Shown piece by piece: positions 25,698-34,674 of a stretch of DNA of 64,000 nucleotides. Within the stretch, counting starts at the first letter, position 1, and every line of letters begins with the position of its first letter. The notes beneath the pieces are model-generated. The model was not told where the DNA came from and searched no databases. It worked only from the letters and a program-made list of their open reading frames with translations. The stretch is from Chitinophagaceae bacterium. Lineage in GTDB: Bacteria > Bacteroidota > Bacteroidia > Chitinophagales > Chitinophagaceae. The DNA is taken from positions 62,001-126,000 of the forward strand of contig CANGIT010000006.1 of NCBI GenBank assembly GCA_947454155.1. The letters are read 5' to 3'. Position numbers and translations under genes: made by a program.

Positions 25698-26498
25698 ATG
25701 AAACAATTTTTCTTTTCGTCCATCTTGTCGTTACTTCTTATTTCCTGTCATCAAGAATGCAAGAAGTCCAATACCTGCAAGGATATGAAATGGATAGACC
25801 TTAGCTACGCCTACGACAGCACCACTTTATACTGGCCCAACAACGCCAAAGGTTTCGAACACCATACAGATGCGGATGGGGTAACGCCGCTAGGATTTTT
25901 CTACTCATCTTACAGCATCTGCACCCCCGAACATGGCGGTACCCATCTGGATGCGCCTGTACACTTTTCGAAGGGTGGACTTGCTGTTGATGAGATTCCG
26001 ATGAGTAGTCTCACCGGCGATGCCGTGGTGATCGACATTTCGGAGAAAGCTTTGAAAAACCGCGACTATCAGGTGAGCATAGCCGATATAGAAAACTGGG
26101 AAAAGTCAAATGGGAAAATTGAAGACAACACCATCCTGCTTTTCCGCACAGGGTATGGTCAATTTTATCCCGACAGAGCCAAATATTTCGGTAGTCCTAA
26201 AACTGGCGTAGAAGCCATTCCCGAGTTACACTTCCCGGGCATTGCACCCGAAACCACACAATGGCTGGTAAGCAACAGAAAAATCAAAGCATTGGGTTTG
26301 GACACACCCAGTATGGACTATGGCCAATCGAAAGATTTTAAAACCCATCAGATCTTACTGGGGCAAAATAAACCCGGATTTGAAAATGTGGCCAACCTCG
26401 ACAAACTGCCTGCACGCGGATCTTATGTAATCGCCTTGCCTATGAAAATAGGAAAAGGCAGTGGCGCGCCGCTGAGGATCATTGCTGGGGTGAAGTAG
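25698..26498 (+). CDS. cyclase-family (kynurenine formamidase-like) lipoprotein
   Basis: 266 residues. A lipoprotein signal with LLISC (Cys17) is followed by the cyclase domain. The metal-binding motif is HGGTHLDAPVHF (His79, His83, Asp85, His89), as in bacterial kynurenine formamidase and isatin hydrolase. The reaction is likely hydrolysis of an amide or lactam, but the substrate is unknown. Being an envelope lipoprotein is unusual for the family, which suggests an exported catabolic role. The M20 peptidase gene lies downstream on the same strand. Confidence 0.85.
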   Translation: MKQFFFSSILSLLLISCHQECKKSNTCKDMKWIDLSYAYDSTTLYWPNNAKGFEHHTDADGVTPLGFFYSSYSICTPEHGGTHLDAPVHFSKGGLAVDEIPMSSLTGDAVVIDISEKALKNRDYQVSIADIENWEKSNGKIEDNTILLFRTGYGQFYPDRAKYFGSPKTGVEAIPELHFPGIAPETTQWLVSNRKIKALGLDTPSMDYGQSKDFKTHQILLGQNKPGFENVANLDKLPARGSYVIALPMKIGKGSGAPLRIIAGVK

Positions 26499-26579
26499 GA
26501 TTTAGGATTTAGGATTGGGGATTGGGTCGTTTCGCTCGTTTGGGGTTTGGGATTTGGAATTTCGGATTGGGGATAATAA
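26499..26579. repeat. degenerate GGATTTGGGATT-type intergenic repeat
   Basis: Runs of GATTTAGGATT, GGATTGGGGATT and GATTTGGAATTTCGGATT directly follow the cyclase stop. A related run lies at 32879-32932. No coding pattern is seen. Confidence 0.7.
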
Positions 26580-26707
26580 ATCTTTGATTAGGGATTGTTG
26601 ATTGGGTTTCTTATTCATTATTCATCATTCATTATTTGATATCTCCAGTTTGATAACAATAACTGGAAGCGTATGTCTATCTACTTTTTTTGGCTAAAAA
26701 AAAATCA

Positions 26708-28021
26708 ATGAAAATCATCACGAGTATTTTATCTGGCTTGATGTTGTCAGCCGTTTCATTTTCTCAAGTACCCAAAGAGTTTGCCGCAAAATTTGCCAAG
26801 GAAAATGCTGCCGGTTTGATTCAACAATATCAGTACCTCCATACGCATCCCGAGTTGAGTACCCATGAGCAGCATACTGCGGCTATATTAAAAAAAGAAA
26901 TGCGATTGATGGGATACAACATTGTTGATTCGTTGGGTTTTGAAAGTTTTGCCGCCGTGATGTCTAACGGAAAAGGCCGCACGATCCTTTACAGGACCGA
27001 TATGGATGGCTTGCCTGTTTTTGAAAAAACAGCACTCCCCTATGCCAGCAAAGATTCCGGACTGAAAGATGGAGTAACAGTACCTGCGATGCATGCCTGT
27101 GGTCACGACATTCACATGAGCACCTGGCTGGGTTTGGCCAGGTTGTTGAGCTCCCACAAAAACAACTGGAAAGGCACCATCATTTTTCTGGCACAATCTG
27201 CAGAGGAAACTGGTCAGGGAGCAAAAAAAGCAGTGGCCACTTCCGCATTTCAACAACTCCCACAGCCCGATTTTCAATTGGCCATACATGACCATGCCGA
27301 ACTGCAGACAGGACAAGTAGGCTTTTGTAATGATTTCTCCATGGCCGCTGTAGACATGATGGATATTACCATTTATGGCAAGGGAGGACATGGCGCGTCC
27401 CCTCAAAATGCAATTGACCCCATTGTTATAGCCGCCCAATTCATCAATGAGATTCAAACCATCGTTAGTCGCAATTTATCACCCAACGACCCGGCGGTAA
27501 TTACCGTAGGCGCCATTCATGGCGGCACTGTGGGCAATATCATTCCCGATCAGGTGGTATTAAAACTAACGATTCGCTCCTATGCGAAAGAAACACGTCA
27601 AATTATTTTCAACCGGATTAAACAAATTGGAGATCATCTTGCACAAGCAGCTGGATTGCCAAGTGACAAATTGCCTACTTATTACTTGCTGGATATGAGT
27701 ATTCCAGCTGTTTACAATAATCCTGTTCTGGGAGAAATGCTGAAAACTATAGTGAAAAATAATTTTGGCGAAGCGGCCATTGCGCCCATGAAACCCATTA
27801 TGATTGGAGAAGATTTTGGTGTGTATGGTCAGCAATCAAGCAAGATACCATCTTATATTTTGTGGATGGGCACCGTGAGCCCCGAAAGAAAATCTAATTC
27901 CCTTGCCAACAACATTTCTTTGCCCTCCTTACACACGGCTTATTTTGCACCGGATGCCGAACTGGCCATCCCATCGAATGTGGCGATTATAGGTACTTGT
28001 TTGCTGGAGATGATGAGATGA
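26708..28021 (+). CDS. secreted M20-family amidohydrolase/peptidase
   Basis: 437 residues from the ATG at 26708, which gives a proper signal peptide (MKIITSILSGLMLSAVSFSQ). The frame can be extended to a TTG at 26690, but that adds a charged lead and is less likely. The M20/HipO-type metal site is visible: TDMDGLPV, MHACGHDIHMSTWLG, AEETGQGAKK and GEDFGVYG. Such enzymes remove acyl groups from amino acids or peptides. The export signal indicates a periplasmic or outer-membrane role. Confidence 0.9.
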   Translation: MKIITSILSGLMLSAVSFSQVPKEFAAKFAKENAAGLIQQYQYLHTHPELSTHEQHTAAILKKEMRLMGYNIVDSLGFESFAAVMSNGKGRTILYRTDMDGLPVFEKTALPYASKDSGLKDGVTVPAMHACGHDIHMSTWLGLARLLSSHKNNWKGTIIFLAQSAEETGQGAKKAVATSAFQQLPQPDFQLAIHDHAELQTGQVGFCNDFSMAAVDMMDITIYGKGGHGASPQNAIDPIVIAAQFINEIQTIVSRNLSPNDPAVITVGAIHGGTVGNIIPDQVVLKLTIRSYAKETRQIIFNRIKQIGDHLAQAAGLPSDKLPTYYLLDMSIPAVYNNPVLGEMLKTIVKNNFGEAAIAPMKPIMIGEDFGVYGQQSSKIPSYILWMGTVSPERKSNSLANNISLPSLHTAYFAPDAELAIPSNVAIIGTCLLEMMR

Positions 28022-28063
28022 TGTTTGTTGTTTGTGGTTTGTTGCTTGTTGTTTGTGGTTTAA
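28022..28063. repeat. TTTGTTG-type intergenic repeat
   Basis: Several tandem TTTGTTGTTTGTGG words follow the M20 gene stop. No gene is seen here. Confidence 0.6.
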
Positions 28064-28150
28064 CCCATTGAACCTTTGAAACAAATTGAACACATTAAAC
28101 TAACCAACGTAAACCCTAAAACTTGTTAATCGCTAAACGCGCATTCCCCA

Positions 28151-28849
28151 TTACTTCAAAATCCTGTCGAAGCTGGCTTTGTCCATTTGCCCGATATAAT
28201 TGCCGGATTCTTTTCCTTCTTTATATAATTTGAAAAATGGAATTTCATCGACACCCAATATTCTTACCAATTCTTTATTCTCATCGATATTGATTTTGAT
28301 GATGGTGAGCTGGCCTTTGTAATCTTTAGCGATTTGTTCGAGGAGTGGCATCATTTGTTTGCATGGTCCGCACCAGGGGGCATAAAAATCGAACATTACT
28401 TTTTTGTCGGAAGCGGACATTTGCTTGAACTGGTCAAGCGTGTACTGATCGGCTTTGGGCGTTGTAGCTCTTGCACTGCTTAAGGACAGTCCGACTTTGG
28501 TCCAGGCCAGGGTTCCACCTTTCAGCTCTATCACTTTAACAAAACCGTTTTCACGCATATAGCGGGCGGCTTCGCCACTTCGGCCTCCCGATAGACAATA
28601 CACATAATAAGTGGATGCATGGTCGAGTGCGGCAATTTTATCGTTGAAATCCTTTGACCTGATATTGATGTTTTGAGCACCGGCAATAGCACCCTGGGCA
28701 AACTCATCGGGTGTGCGTACATCGATAATTTTAGCCCCTGTTGATTTTATCGCTTCGCTAAAAGCAACGGGCTCCAATACATTGGTAGAGGGTTGTGCAT
28801 TACAAGACAACACCATCATCAATCCCATCAAGAAAATTACATTTTTCAT
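28151..28849 (-). CDS. rhodanese-thioredoxin fusion lipoprotein
   Basis: 232 residues from the ATG at 28849, with a lipoprotein signal (MMVLSC, Cys16). A rhodanese domain (~25-125) carries the catalytic cysteine in YYVYCLSGGRSG (Cys85), and a thioredoxin domain (~135-232) carries WCGPC at 159-163. The fusion suggests sulfur-transfer or persulfide handling coupled to disulfide reduction in the periplasm. It lies 41 bases after the TonB-type receptor gene on the same strand. Confidence 0.9.
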   Translation of the reverse strand: MKNVIFLMGLMMVLSCNAQPSTNVLEPVAFSEAIKSTGAKIIDVRTPDEFAQGAIAGAQNINIRSKDFNDKIAALDHASTYYVYCLSGGRSGEAARYMRENGFVKVIELKGGTLAWTKVGLSLSSARATTPKADQYTLDQFKQMSASDKKVMFDFYAPWCGPCKQMMPLLEQIAKDYKGQLTIIKINIDENKELVRILGVDEIPFFKLYKEGKESGNYIGQMDKASFDRILK

Positions 28850-28890
28850 AAACAAACTATTTCCGATAAAAATAAAGGATTTGACGCAGA

Positions 28891-31332
28891 TTATTGGGCT
28901 CCTTTGATACGCTTTGATTCGCTTTCCAAACCGGTTTGACGCTCTCTGGCCGCTTTGATTTGCGCGCTGCCAAAACGCCAGCTGATATTAACTCTGAAAG
29001 TACGACTCTCCCAGTTCCCTCCCCCATCTACCTTCAATCCGCCAAAATCATTTTTGGCTGTCCATGGTGCTGTGTAAAAGATATCTGTAGCGGCAAGTTT
29101 TACGGTTAAATTTTTATTGAACAATGTTTTTTGTACCCCTAAATCCATCTGCCATTGCGGTCTTGTTTTCCAGGTAGCGCCCCAAAAGCTCGGCCCGCTA
29201 TACCAACCACTGCATTCAAGCGTGAATTCTTTTTTCAGTGAAAAACTTTGCTGCCAATAAGCTCCGTAGCCGGGAATCTTCTCACTCACTTTTTTACTAT
29301 TGATCAACCCATCGATCAGATTGTAATTGTACCATAGGCTGATATATCCACTCCACCATTTGGCAAAAGGCGTGGCGCTGCCCACACTGATGCCATAATT
29401 ATTCATGCTGGCCAGATTTTTTTGTTGCACATAGGTGGCATTGCCCACAGTATCGGTTATTTCGGTGGCAAAATCCCTGACATGACCATAACTTAACGTA
29501 GTCGTCAATGCCCCTTTGAAAGTGTGACTGCACTCCAGATTATTGGAAAACTGTGGACGAAGAAACGCATTTCCTTTTTGATAAGTCAACTCGTCCAGCT
29601 TGTTTTCAAATGGATTCAGATCCTGATAAGAAGGCCGATCGATTCTTCTGCTGTAAGTGAGATTGAATGTATTGTTGTCGTTCAGATTGTAGGTTAAAGC
29701 ACCTGAAGGAAACAGGCTCACATAGGATTTACTTACCTCATTATCGGCTTGAATGATACCGTCGGCGCGGGTGAGTACGCCATTGCTGTGGGTCTGCTCC
29801 ATTCTCAATCCGGCTTGCACACTCCACTTTTTATTGAACAACCGCTGAAAATTAGTATAGAGCGCATTCACATTTTCCTTGTAGGTAAATGAGTTGCTTC
29901 TGTTGAGCATGCGTACAGGAATTCCATTGGCATCTTCAGTATAAAAATCGAAGGTGTTATCCGTTTTCACCCACGACAATTTTCCACCGTAACCGATGGT
30001 GGATTTCTTTCCCCATTTATGCGAAACATCCGTTTTAATGGTGTAGATATGAATGTTGATGGGCGTGTTGTTGCGATTGACCACTTTGTACAAAAGTTGA
30101 CCATTGGCATCATTGTAAAAATTGGGCTGATAAGCGGCGCCTCTTCCGCTGAAGATGCCGTAATCGGCATCCACATTCACTTCTGTTCCGCTGGTATCTG
30201 CATAGCGGTAATTCAGGTTACGATTATCATTCCGATTCTTTCCTGTTCCTGAGCTGTTGGCCACAAGTGTTTTGATGTAGGTTCCGGTTGGTGCATAGTA
30301 AATGGGGGTATTTCCAAATGCGGTTTCCTTGCCATCGGTAGCGTTGTGGGTGGTGATGAATCCAATGGTGCTTCGACTATTTAAAAAATAATCGGCCCCC
30401 AACTTGGCATTGAAATGCTGATTGTCGTGCTTGTTGACACTTTTCAAATCATATAGTGTATCCAGCTGTGTCCTACTGAGGTTCATGTCGTTTCTGTTGA
30501 TGCCGAAGTTGTGTCCGAAGTTTCCAAAAACATTGAACTTTTTATTTCTGTAATTGAGCGATAAAGACTCATTCAACTTAGGGGTGATTCCTTCCACAAA
30601 GCCTACAGACACATTGCCATTGGTGCCGAATTTCTTGTTCTTTTTGAGGCGGATATTGATGATGCCTGAATTACCACTGGCATCGAATTTGGCCGAAGGA
30701 TTGGCAATCATTTCAATGGCCTCGATATCGGAACTGTTGATGCCTTTCAAATAAGCGGCCAGTTCTTTGGCGTCAAACTGGGTGGGTTTACCATCGATAT
30801 AAATCCTTACGCCCGATTTTCCCTTCATGAGGATATTGTCGTTGTTATCTACCTGTACGCCCGGACTTTTCCTCAGCAGTTCAAATGCATCGCTGCCTGT
30901 GGCGTTGACGCTGCTTTCCACATTGAACACCATCTTATCGGCCTTCACCTCAATCATCGGTTTCTTAGCCATGACTACATGGTTGGTGAGTTGTTGTAGC
31001 ATCTTTTCCATCACCAGTTTTCCAATATTGTATTTTGGCTGATTCAAAACTGTTGCATCGAGTGGCCGATCAAGGCTTTCATAACCCACTGAAGTTAACC
31101 TCAGAATGTAAGATTGCACAGGGATGGCTTCAAATAAAAAATCGCCTCCATCCGCACTGATGGCCACTTTTATTAAAGCACTGTCAGCAGCATTTAATAA
31201 ACTTACGGTAACAAAACTCAAAGGCTTACCGTCTGAAGTCACAACATTTCCCGAAAGCTGGACACTGCGTTGCCCATTGGCTTGGTGAACTGACAAAAAA
31301 ATGGTCAATAACAAAGGGTAGAATATTCTCAT
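28891..31332 (-). CDS. TonB-dependent receptor-like outer membrane protein
   Basis: 813 residues from the ATG at 31332, which starts a good signal peptide (MRIFYPLLLTIFLSVHQANG). The in-frame extension to 31452 adds charged sequence and is unlikely. Domain order: a carboxypeptidase-regulatory-like domain (~22-110), a plug domain (~130-230, with LLRKSPGVQVDNNDNILMKG), then a ~550-residue beta-barrel of the outer-membrane-protein family. It probably imports or binds an unknown ligand. No SusD-like partner is adjacent. Confidence 0.85.
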   Translation of the reverse strand: MRIFYPLLLTIFLSVHQANGQRSVQLSGNVVTSDGKPLSFVTVSLLNAADSALIKVAISADGGDFLFEAIPVQSYILRLTSVGYESLDRPLDATVLNQPKYNIGKLVMEKMLQQLTNHVVMAKKPMIEVKADKMVFNVESSVNATGSDAFELLRKSPGVQVDNNDNILMKGKSGVRIYIDGKPTQFDAKELAAYLKGINSSDIEAIEMIANPSAKFDASGNSGIINIRLKKNKKFGTNGNVSVGFVEGITPKLNESLSLNYRNKKFNVFGNFGHNFGINRNDMNLSRTQLDTLYDLKSVNKHDNQHFNAKLGADYFLNSRSTIGFITTHNATDGKETAFGNTPIYYAPTGTYIKTLVANSSGTGKNRNDNRNLNYRYADTSGTEVNVDADYGIFSGRGAAYQPNFYNDANGQLLYKVVNRNNTPINIHIYTIKTDVSHKWGKKSTIGYGGKLSWVKTDNTFDFYTEDANGIPVRMLNRSNSFTYKENVNALYTNFQRLFNKKWSVQAGLRMEQTHSNGVLTRADGIIQADNEVSKSYVSLFPSGALTYNLNDNNTFNLTYSRRIDRPSYQDLNPFENKLDELTYQKGNAFLRPQFSNNLECSHTFKGALTTTLSYGHVRDFATEITDTVGNATYVQQKNLASMNNYGISVGSATPFAKWWSGYISLWYNYNLIDGLINSKKVSEKIPGYGAYWQQSFSLKKEFTLECSGWYSGPSFWGATWKTRPQWQMDLGVQKTLFNKNLTVKLAATDIFYTAPWTAKNDFGGLKVDGGGNWESRTFRVNISWRFGSAQIKAARERQTGLESESKRIKGAQ

Positions 31333-31415
31333 GCAAAAAATTTTGGACCGCGAAGATAGCCTCCGAAAGTTGATTACGACATCAATCGTAGTTATAAGTT
31401 TGTTAAGCGGGGGTA

Positions 31416-31466
31416 GAATCCTTTCACCCCTTCGGGGTTGGATTCTTTTCACGCCTTCGGGGTTTG
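31416..31466. repeat. two tandem copies of a 25-26 bp hairpin repeat
   Basis: Copies at 31416-31440 and 31441-31466 share TTTCAC, CTTCGGGG and TTG blocks. The first forms a CCCC-TTCG-GGGG hairpin with a stable tetraloop. They lie between the divergent receptor and mtaB genes. Confidence 0.7.
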
Positions 31467-31502
31467 AAGTTTGTTGTTTGGAGACCCCCTTAAACTATTA
31501 AA

Positions 31503-31534
31503 CCCTTTTACCCTTTTACCATTTTACCATTTTA
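31503..31534. repeat. 8-bp tandem repeat CCCTTTTA/CCATTTTA
   Basis: Four consecutive 8-bp units, two of each form, in the receptor-mtaB intergenic region. No function is evident. Confidence 0.7.
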
Positions 31535-31593
31535 CCCTTACACCTTTCAAACGTACCCATCTAAAATCCTGCAACCCGAATCAAGCAATTCCA

Positions 31594-31601
31594 TAATTTT
31601 G
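31594..31601 (+). promoter_or_regulatory. -7 box of mtaB
   Basis: TAATTTTG is a full match to TAnnTTTG and ends 4 bases before the ATG, the same distance as in pyrE and prfB. No -33 element is clear. Confidence 0.5.
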
Positions 31602-31605
31602 CCGC

Positions 31606-32874
31606 ATGAACAAAACGGTGGCTTTACATACACTGGGGTGCAAGCTCAACTTCAGCGAAACCACGGCTATAGGCCGGATGCTGGAGAATGAAGGTTTTGA
31701 GAAGAAAGAATTTGATGAAGTGGCCGACGTGTACGTCATTAACACTTGTTCGGTTACTGAAAATGCCGATAAAGAATGCCGACAACTGGTGCGCCGTATC
31801 CAGCGTAAAGCGCCTGAAGCCATGGTGGTGATTACCGGTTGTTATGCCCAATTGAAACCCACCGAAATTGCAGCTATACCTGGTGTCAATCTGGTGTTGG
31901 GAGCGGCAGAAAAATTCAATATCGCACAGCATCTCAAAGAATTAAAACAAAACGATACCGGCAAGATATGCAGCTGCGATATTGAAGAAGTGAATCTGTT
32001 CACCGCCTCTCATTCCATCAAAGAAAGAACCCGGGTGTTTTTAAAAGTGCAGGACGGTTGCGATTACAATTGCAGTTTCTGTACCATTCCGCTGGCGCGT
32101 GGAAAAAGCAGAAGCGATAGCATCGAAAATGTGATGAAGGAAATTGAAAGCATTGCCGCAGCCGATGTAAAGGAGATTGTACTCACCGGCATCAATCTGG
32201 GTGATTTTGGCAAAGGTTTTTCGGGGGGTAAAAAGCATGAAGAAAATTTCTTCGACCTGATGAAAGCCATAGAAAATGAAGCCACAATCCATCGGTTCAG
32301 GATTTCATCAATAGAGCCTAATTTGCTGACCCCCGAAATGATTGCATTTGTGACAGCGAGTAAAAAATTCATGCCGCATTTCCATATCCCTTTGCAGAGC
32401 GGAAGTAATAAAGTCCTGGCGGATATGAGAAGACGTTACAAGCGGGAATTATATGCCGAGCGCGTGGCACAAATCAAATCGCTGATGCCTCATGCTTGCA
32501 TTGGGGCTGATGTGATTGTAGGATTTCCTGGAGAAACGGATGAAGATTTTGCAGAAACGGCCTTATTTCTGGAAGGGCTAGACATCTCCTATTTGCACGT
32601 ATTTACTTACTCTGAACGCGACCATACATTGGCTGCAGAGATGTCTGCTGCCGTTCCCGTGCACAAAAGAAATGAGCGCAATAAAATTTTAAGGACCCTG
32701 AGTTACAGGAAAATGCAGGAGTTTACATCATTACACATCGGACAAACAAGGAAAGTTTTGTTTGAAAGCACCAATAAGAACGGGATGATGGAAGGTTATA
32801 CCGATAACTATATCAAGATTACTGCCGCTTACCATAAAGATTGGGAGAATACGGTGATGGATTGGGTGATTTAA
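31606..32874 (+). CDS. mtaB: tRNA t6A37 methylthiotransferase
   Basis: 422 residues. It makes ms2t6A at position 37 of tRNAs by radical-SAM methylthiation. The N-terminal iron-sulfur cysteines are Cys12, Cys48 and Cys79. The radical-SAM motif is GCDYNCSFCTIP (Cys152, 156, 159). The block HFHIPLQSGSNKVLADMRRRY is typical, and a short TRAM-like end is present. A closely related methylthiotransferase (MiaB or RimO) is less likely given the length and the N-terminal pattern. Confidence 0.92.
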   Translation: MNKTVALHTLGCKLNFSETTAIGRMLENEGFEKKEFDEVADVYVINTCSVTENADKECRQLVRRIQRKAPEAMVVITGCYAQLKPTEIAAIPGVNLVLGAAEKFNIAQHLKELKQNDTGKICSCDIEEVNLFTASHSIKERTRVFLKVQDGCDYNCSFCTIPLARGKSRSDSIENVMKEIESIAAADVKEIVLTGINLGDFGKGFSGGKKHEENFFDLMKAIENEATIHRFRISSIEPNLLTPEMIAFVTASKKFMPHFHIPLQSGSNKVLADMRRRYKRELYAERVAQIKSLMPHACIGADVIVGFPGETDEDFAETALFLEGLDISYLHVFTYSERDHTLAAEMSAAVPVHKRNERNKILRTLSYRKMQEFTSLHIGQTRKVLFESTNKNGMMEGYTDNYIKITAAYHKDWENTVMDWVI

Positions 32875-32932
32875 TTTGGAATTCGAGATTTGGGATTGGG
32901 GATTTGGGGTTGGGGATTTGGAATTCGGATTT
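32875..32932. repeat. degenerate GGATTTGGGATT-type intergenic repeat
   Basis: Alternating GATTTGGGATTGGGG words directly after the mtaB stop, related to 26499-26579 (shared GATTTGGAATT and CGGATT). Confidence 0.7.
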
Positions 32933-32945
32933 ACTCTTAAATCAC

Positions 32946-32976
32946 CAAATTATCAAACCATCAAATCGTCAAATCA
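32946..32976 (-). repeat. third copy of the GATTTG repeat, overlapping a stop codon
   Basis: 27 of 31 bases match 19586-19616 in the same orientation. As there, the first three bases on the minus strand are the TGA stop of the upstream gene (the PHP phosphatase). Confidence 0.8.
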
Positions 32977-33714
32977 CTCCAGATAGTCATTCCAGTTTCT
33001 ATGCCCGAGATAGCGATGCAATGCGGCTTGCGTTCTGCCATCTTGCAACATCGACAAGTGCCTTTCGTGGTGCATATCGGTTCCAACAAAAGAAACCAAT
33101 TCATTCTTCAGCATATAATCAGCGGCTTTCACGGCTTCTTTACCATAGTATCCGGTAAGTGAAAGCAGATTCAATTGCAGCATGAAACCCAGGTCGGCCA
33201 GGCGGTGATACATTTTGTAATTGCCGTAATAGTATGGATAACGCTCCGGGTGCGCCAAAATAGGAACATAACCAGCCATTTGAATGGCGAAAGAATGTTT
33301 ACCCGGATCATCGGGCATGGCGGCATAAGAAAATTCGGTGAGGATGATGTTGTCTTTCAATGTCAGTAGCTTGTTACCGGAATTCATCAATTCCAGAAAG
33401 TAGCTGTCGAGCATGTACTCTGCGGCCGCATTCACTTCAAAATCGATTTTTTCTTCTTTCAGTTTTTGACGGAGTGCGTTTAATGCATTATTGATTGTAA
33501 CGGGTGTGTTCCTGTATAAATCGCCAATGATGTGAGGTGTGGCGATTGATTTCCTGATCCCCATGTCTATCAATCCCTGAACCAGGCGAAGTGATGTTTC
33601 CAAATCGGGAGAGCCATCATCGATGCCCGGTAAGATATGGGAGTGAATATCCAATTCCATCGGGAAATAGCTCATTTCATCGGCTTCTTTCTTCTTCTTG
33701 AAAAATGAAAACAT
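32974..33714 (-). CDS. CpsB/Wzb-type PHP-fold tyrosine-protein phosphatase
   Basis: 246 residues. The metal-binding PHP motifs are HSHILPGIDDGS (near 26), ATPHI, AHPERYPYYYG and GTDMHHERH. In capsule and EPS systems this phosphatase dephosphorylates the tyrosine kinase (the Wzc homologue here at 60446-62884) and tunes chain export. It is the last gene of the polysaccharide locus, after a 154-base gap, and shares that locus's strand. Confidence 0.88.
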   Translation of the reverse strand: MFSFFKKKKEADEMSYFPMELDIHSHILPGIDDGSPDLETSLRLVQGLIDMGIRKSIATPHIIGDLYRNTPVTINNALNALRQKLKEEKIDFEVNAAAEYMLDSYFLELMNSGNKLLTLKDNIILTEFSYAAMPDDPGKHSFAIQMAGYVPILAHPERYPYYYGNYKMYHRLADLGFMLQLNLLSLTGYYGKEAVKAADYMLKNELVSFVGTDMHHERHLSMLQDGRTQAALHRYLGHRNWNDYLE

Positions 33715-33868
33715 GGTTATTGATTGATGATGGGATGGAGATAAGGAATAAAATTAATTCTATTTTTCTAACTGATGTCGGCTTGTGTGAAAATAAATCC
33801 ACCGATTCATTGCGTCTTTCAGTCGCCGGCATTTTATCTGTGAGCAATTCACCCCCGACTAGAATCTT

Positions 33869-34618
33869 CTACTTTTTATAGTACTGATGCAATTTACTCA
33901 AGGGCTTCAGTACAGATACCAGTAATGGAAATGGAATGCCATTGGCTTTCATGGCCAGATAATCTCTTCGGTTGGCTCTCAGCCTAGATTTCAAGCTATC
34001 ATTACTCTGACCTCCTCTTCTCATTTTAACTAAAAGTTTAGGAATGTAAAAAGATGAAATTTTATGAGAATAAAGATATCTTGTCATAAACTCGTAATCA
34101 GCAGCTGAATAATAATGACTTTCATAACCTCCATATCTCAGAAATAAATCTTTTTTAAAATAAAAAGTTGGGTGAGCGGGCATCCAACCAAATTGAAACA
34201 ACTTTCTATCGTAAGGTTTACCTTTCCAAATTCTATGAATTTTATTTATGTCACTTGTCTCAACGTATTCTAAATCTCCATAAATACTATCTACTTTTTG
34301 TTTTTTGAAGTAATGAACAATTGTAGAAATGACATCATCACCTTCTAGCAAATCATCACTATTTAAGATGCCAATAATATCTCCAGTGGCTAACGCCATC
34401 CCTTTATTGATTGCGTCGTACATTCCTCTATCAGTCTCAGAAATGTATTGGGCAATGTGGTGTTTATATTTTTCAATTATATTCAGTGTACCATCACTTG
34501 ACTTACCATCTATAATAATATGCTCTATTTCTTTGTAAGTTTGATTGATAACAGATTGAATGCATTCTTCTAAATATTTTTCGGAGTTATAAGTCGCCGT
34601 TATGATGGATACTTTCAT
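33869..34618 (-). CDS. family 2 glycosyltransferase
   Basis: 249 residues. A GT-A fold start (KVSIITATYNSEKYLEECI) and an NSDDLL acidic motif for nucleotide-sugar and metal binding are present. It adds a sugar to the glycan on the cytoplasmic side of the membrane; donor and acceptor are unknown. It lies 56 bases downstream of the carbamoyltransferase gene. Confidence 0.88.
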   Translation of the reverse strand: MKVSIITATYNSEKYLEECIQSVINQTYKEIEHIIIDGKSSDGTLNIIEKYKHHIAQYISETDRGMYDAINKGMALATGDIIGILNSDDLLEGDDVISTIVHYFKKQKVDSIYGDLEYVETSDINKIHRIWKGKPYDRKLFQFGWMPAHPTFYFKKDLFLRYGGYESHYYSAADYEFMTRYLYSHKISSFYIPKLLVKMRRGGQSNDSLKSRLRANRRDYLAMKANGIPFPLLVSVLKPLSKLHQYYKK

Positions 34619-34674
34619 TTAAATTGTCTATAAGTAAAAGTATAGTAAAATATACGCATGAATTAATAACAGGG

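Noticed and set aside
31333..31452. N-terminal extension of the TonB-type receptor
   Set aside because: It adds charged sequence before a good signal peptide and covers the hairpin repeats.
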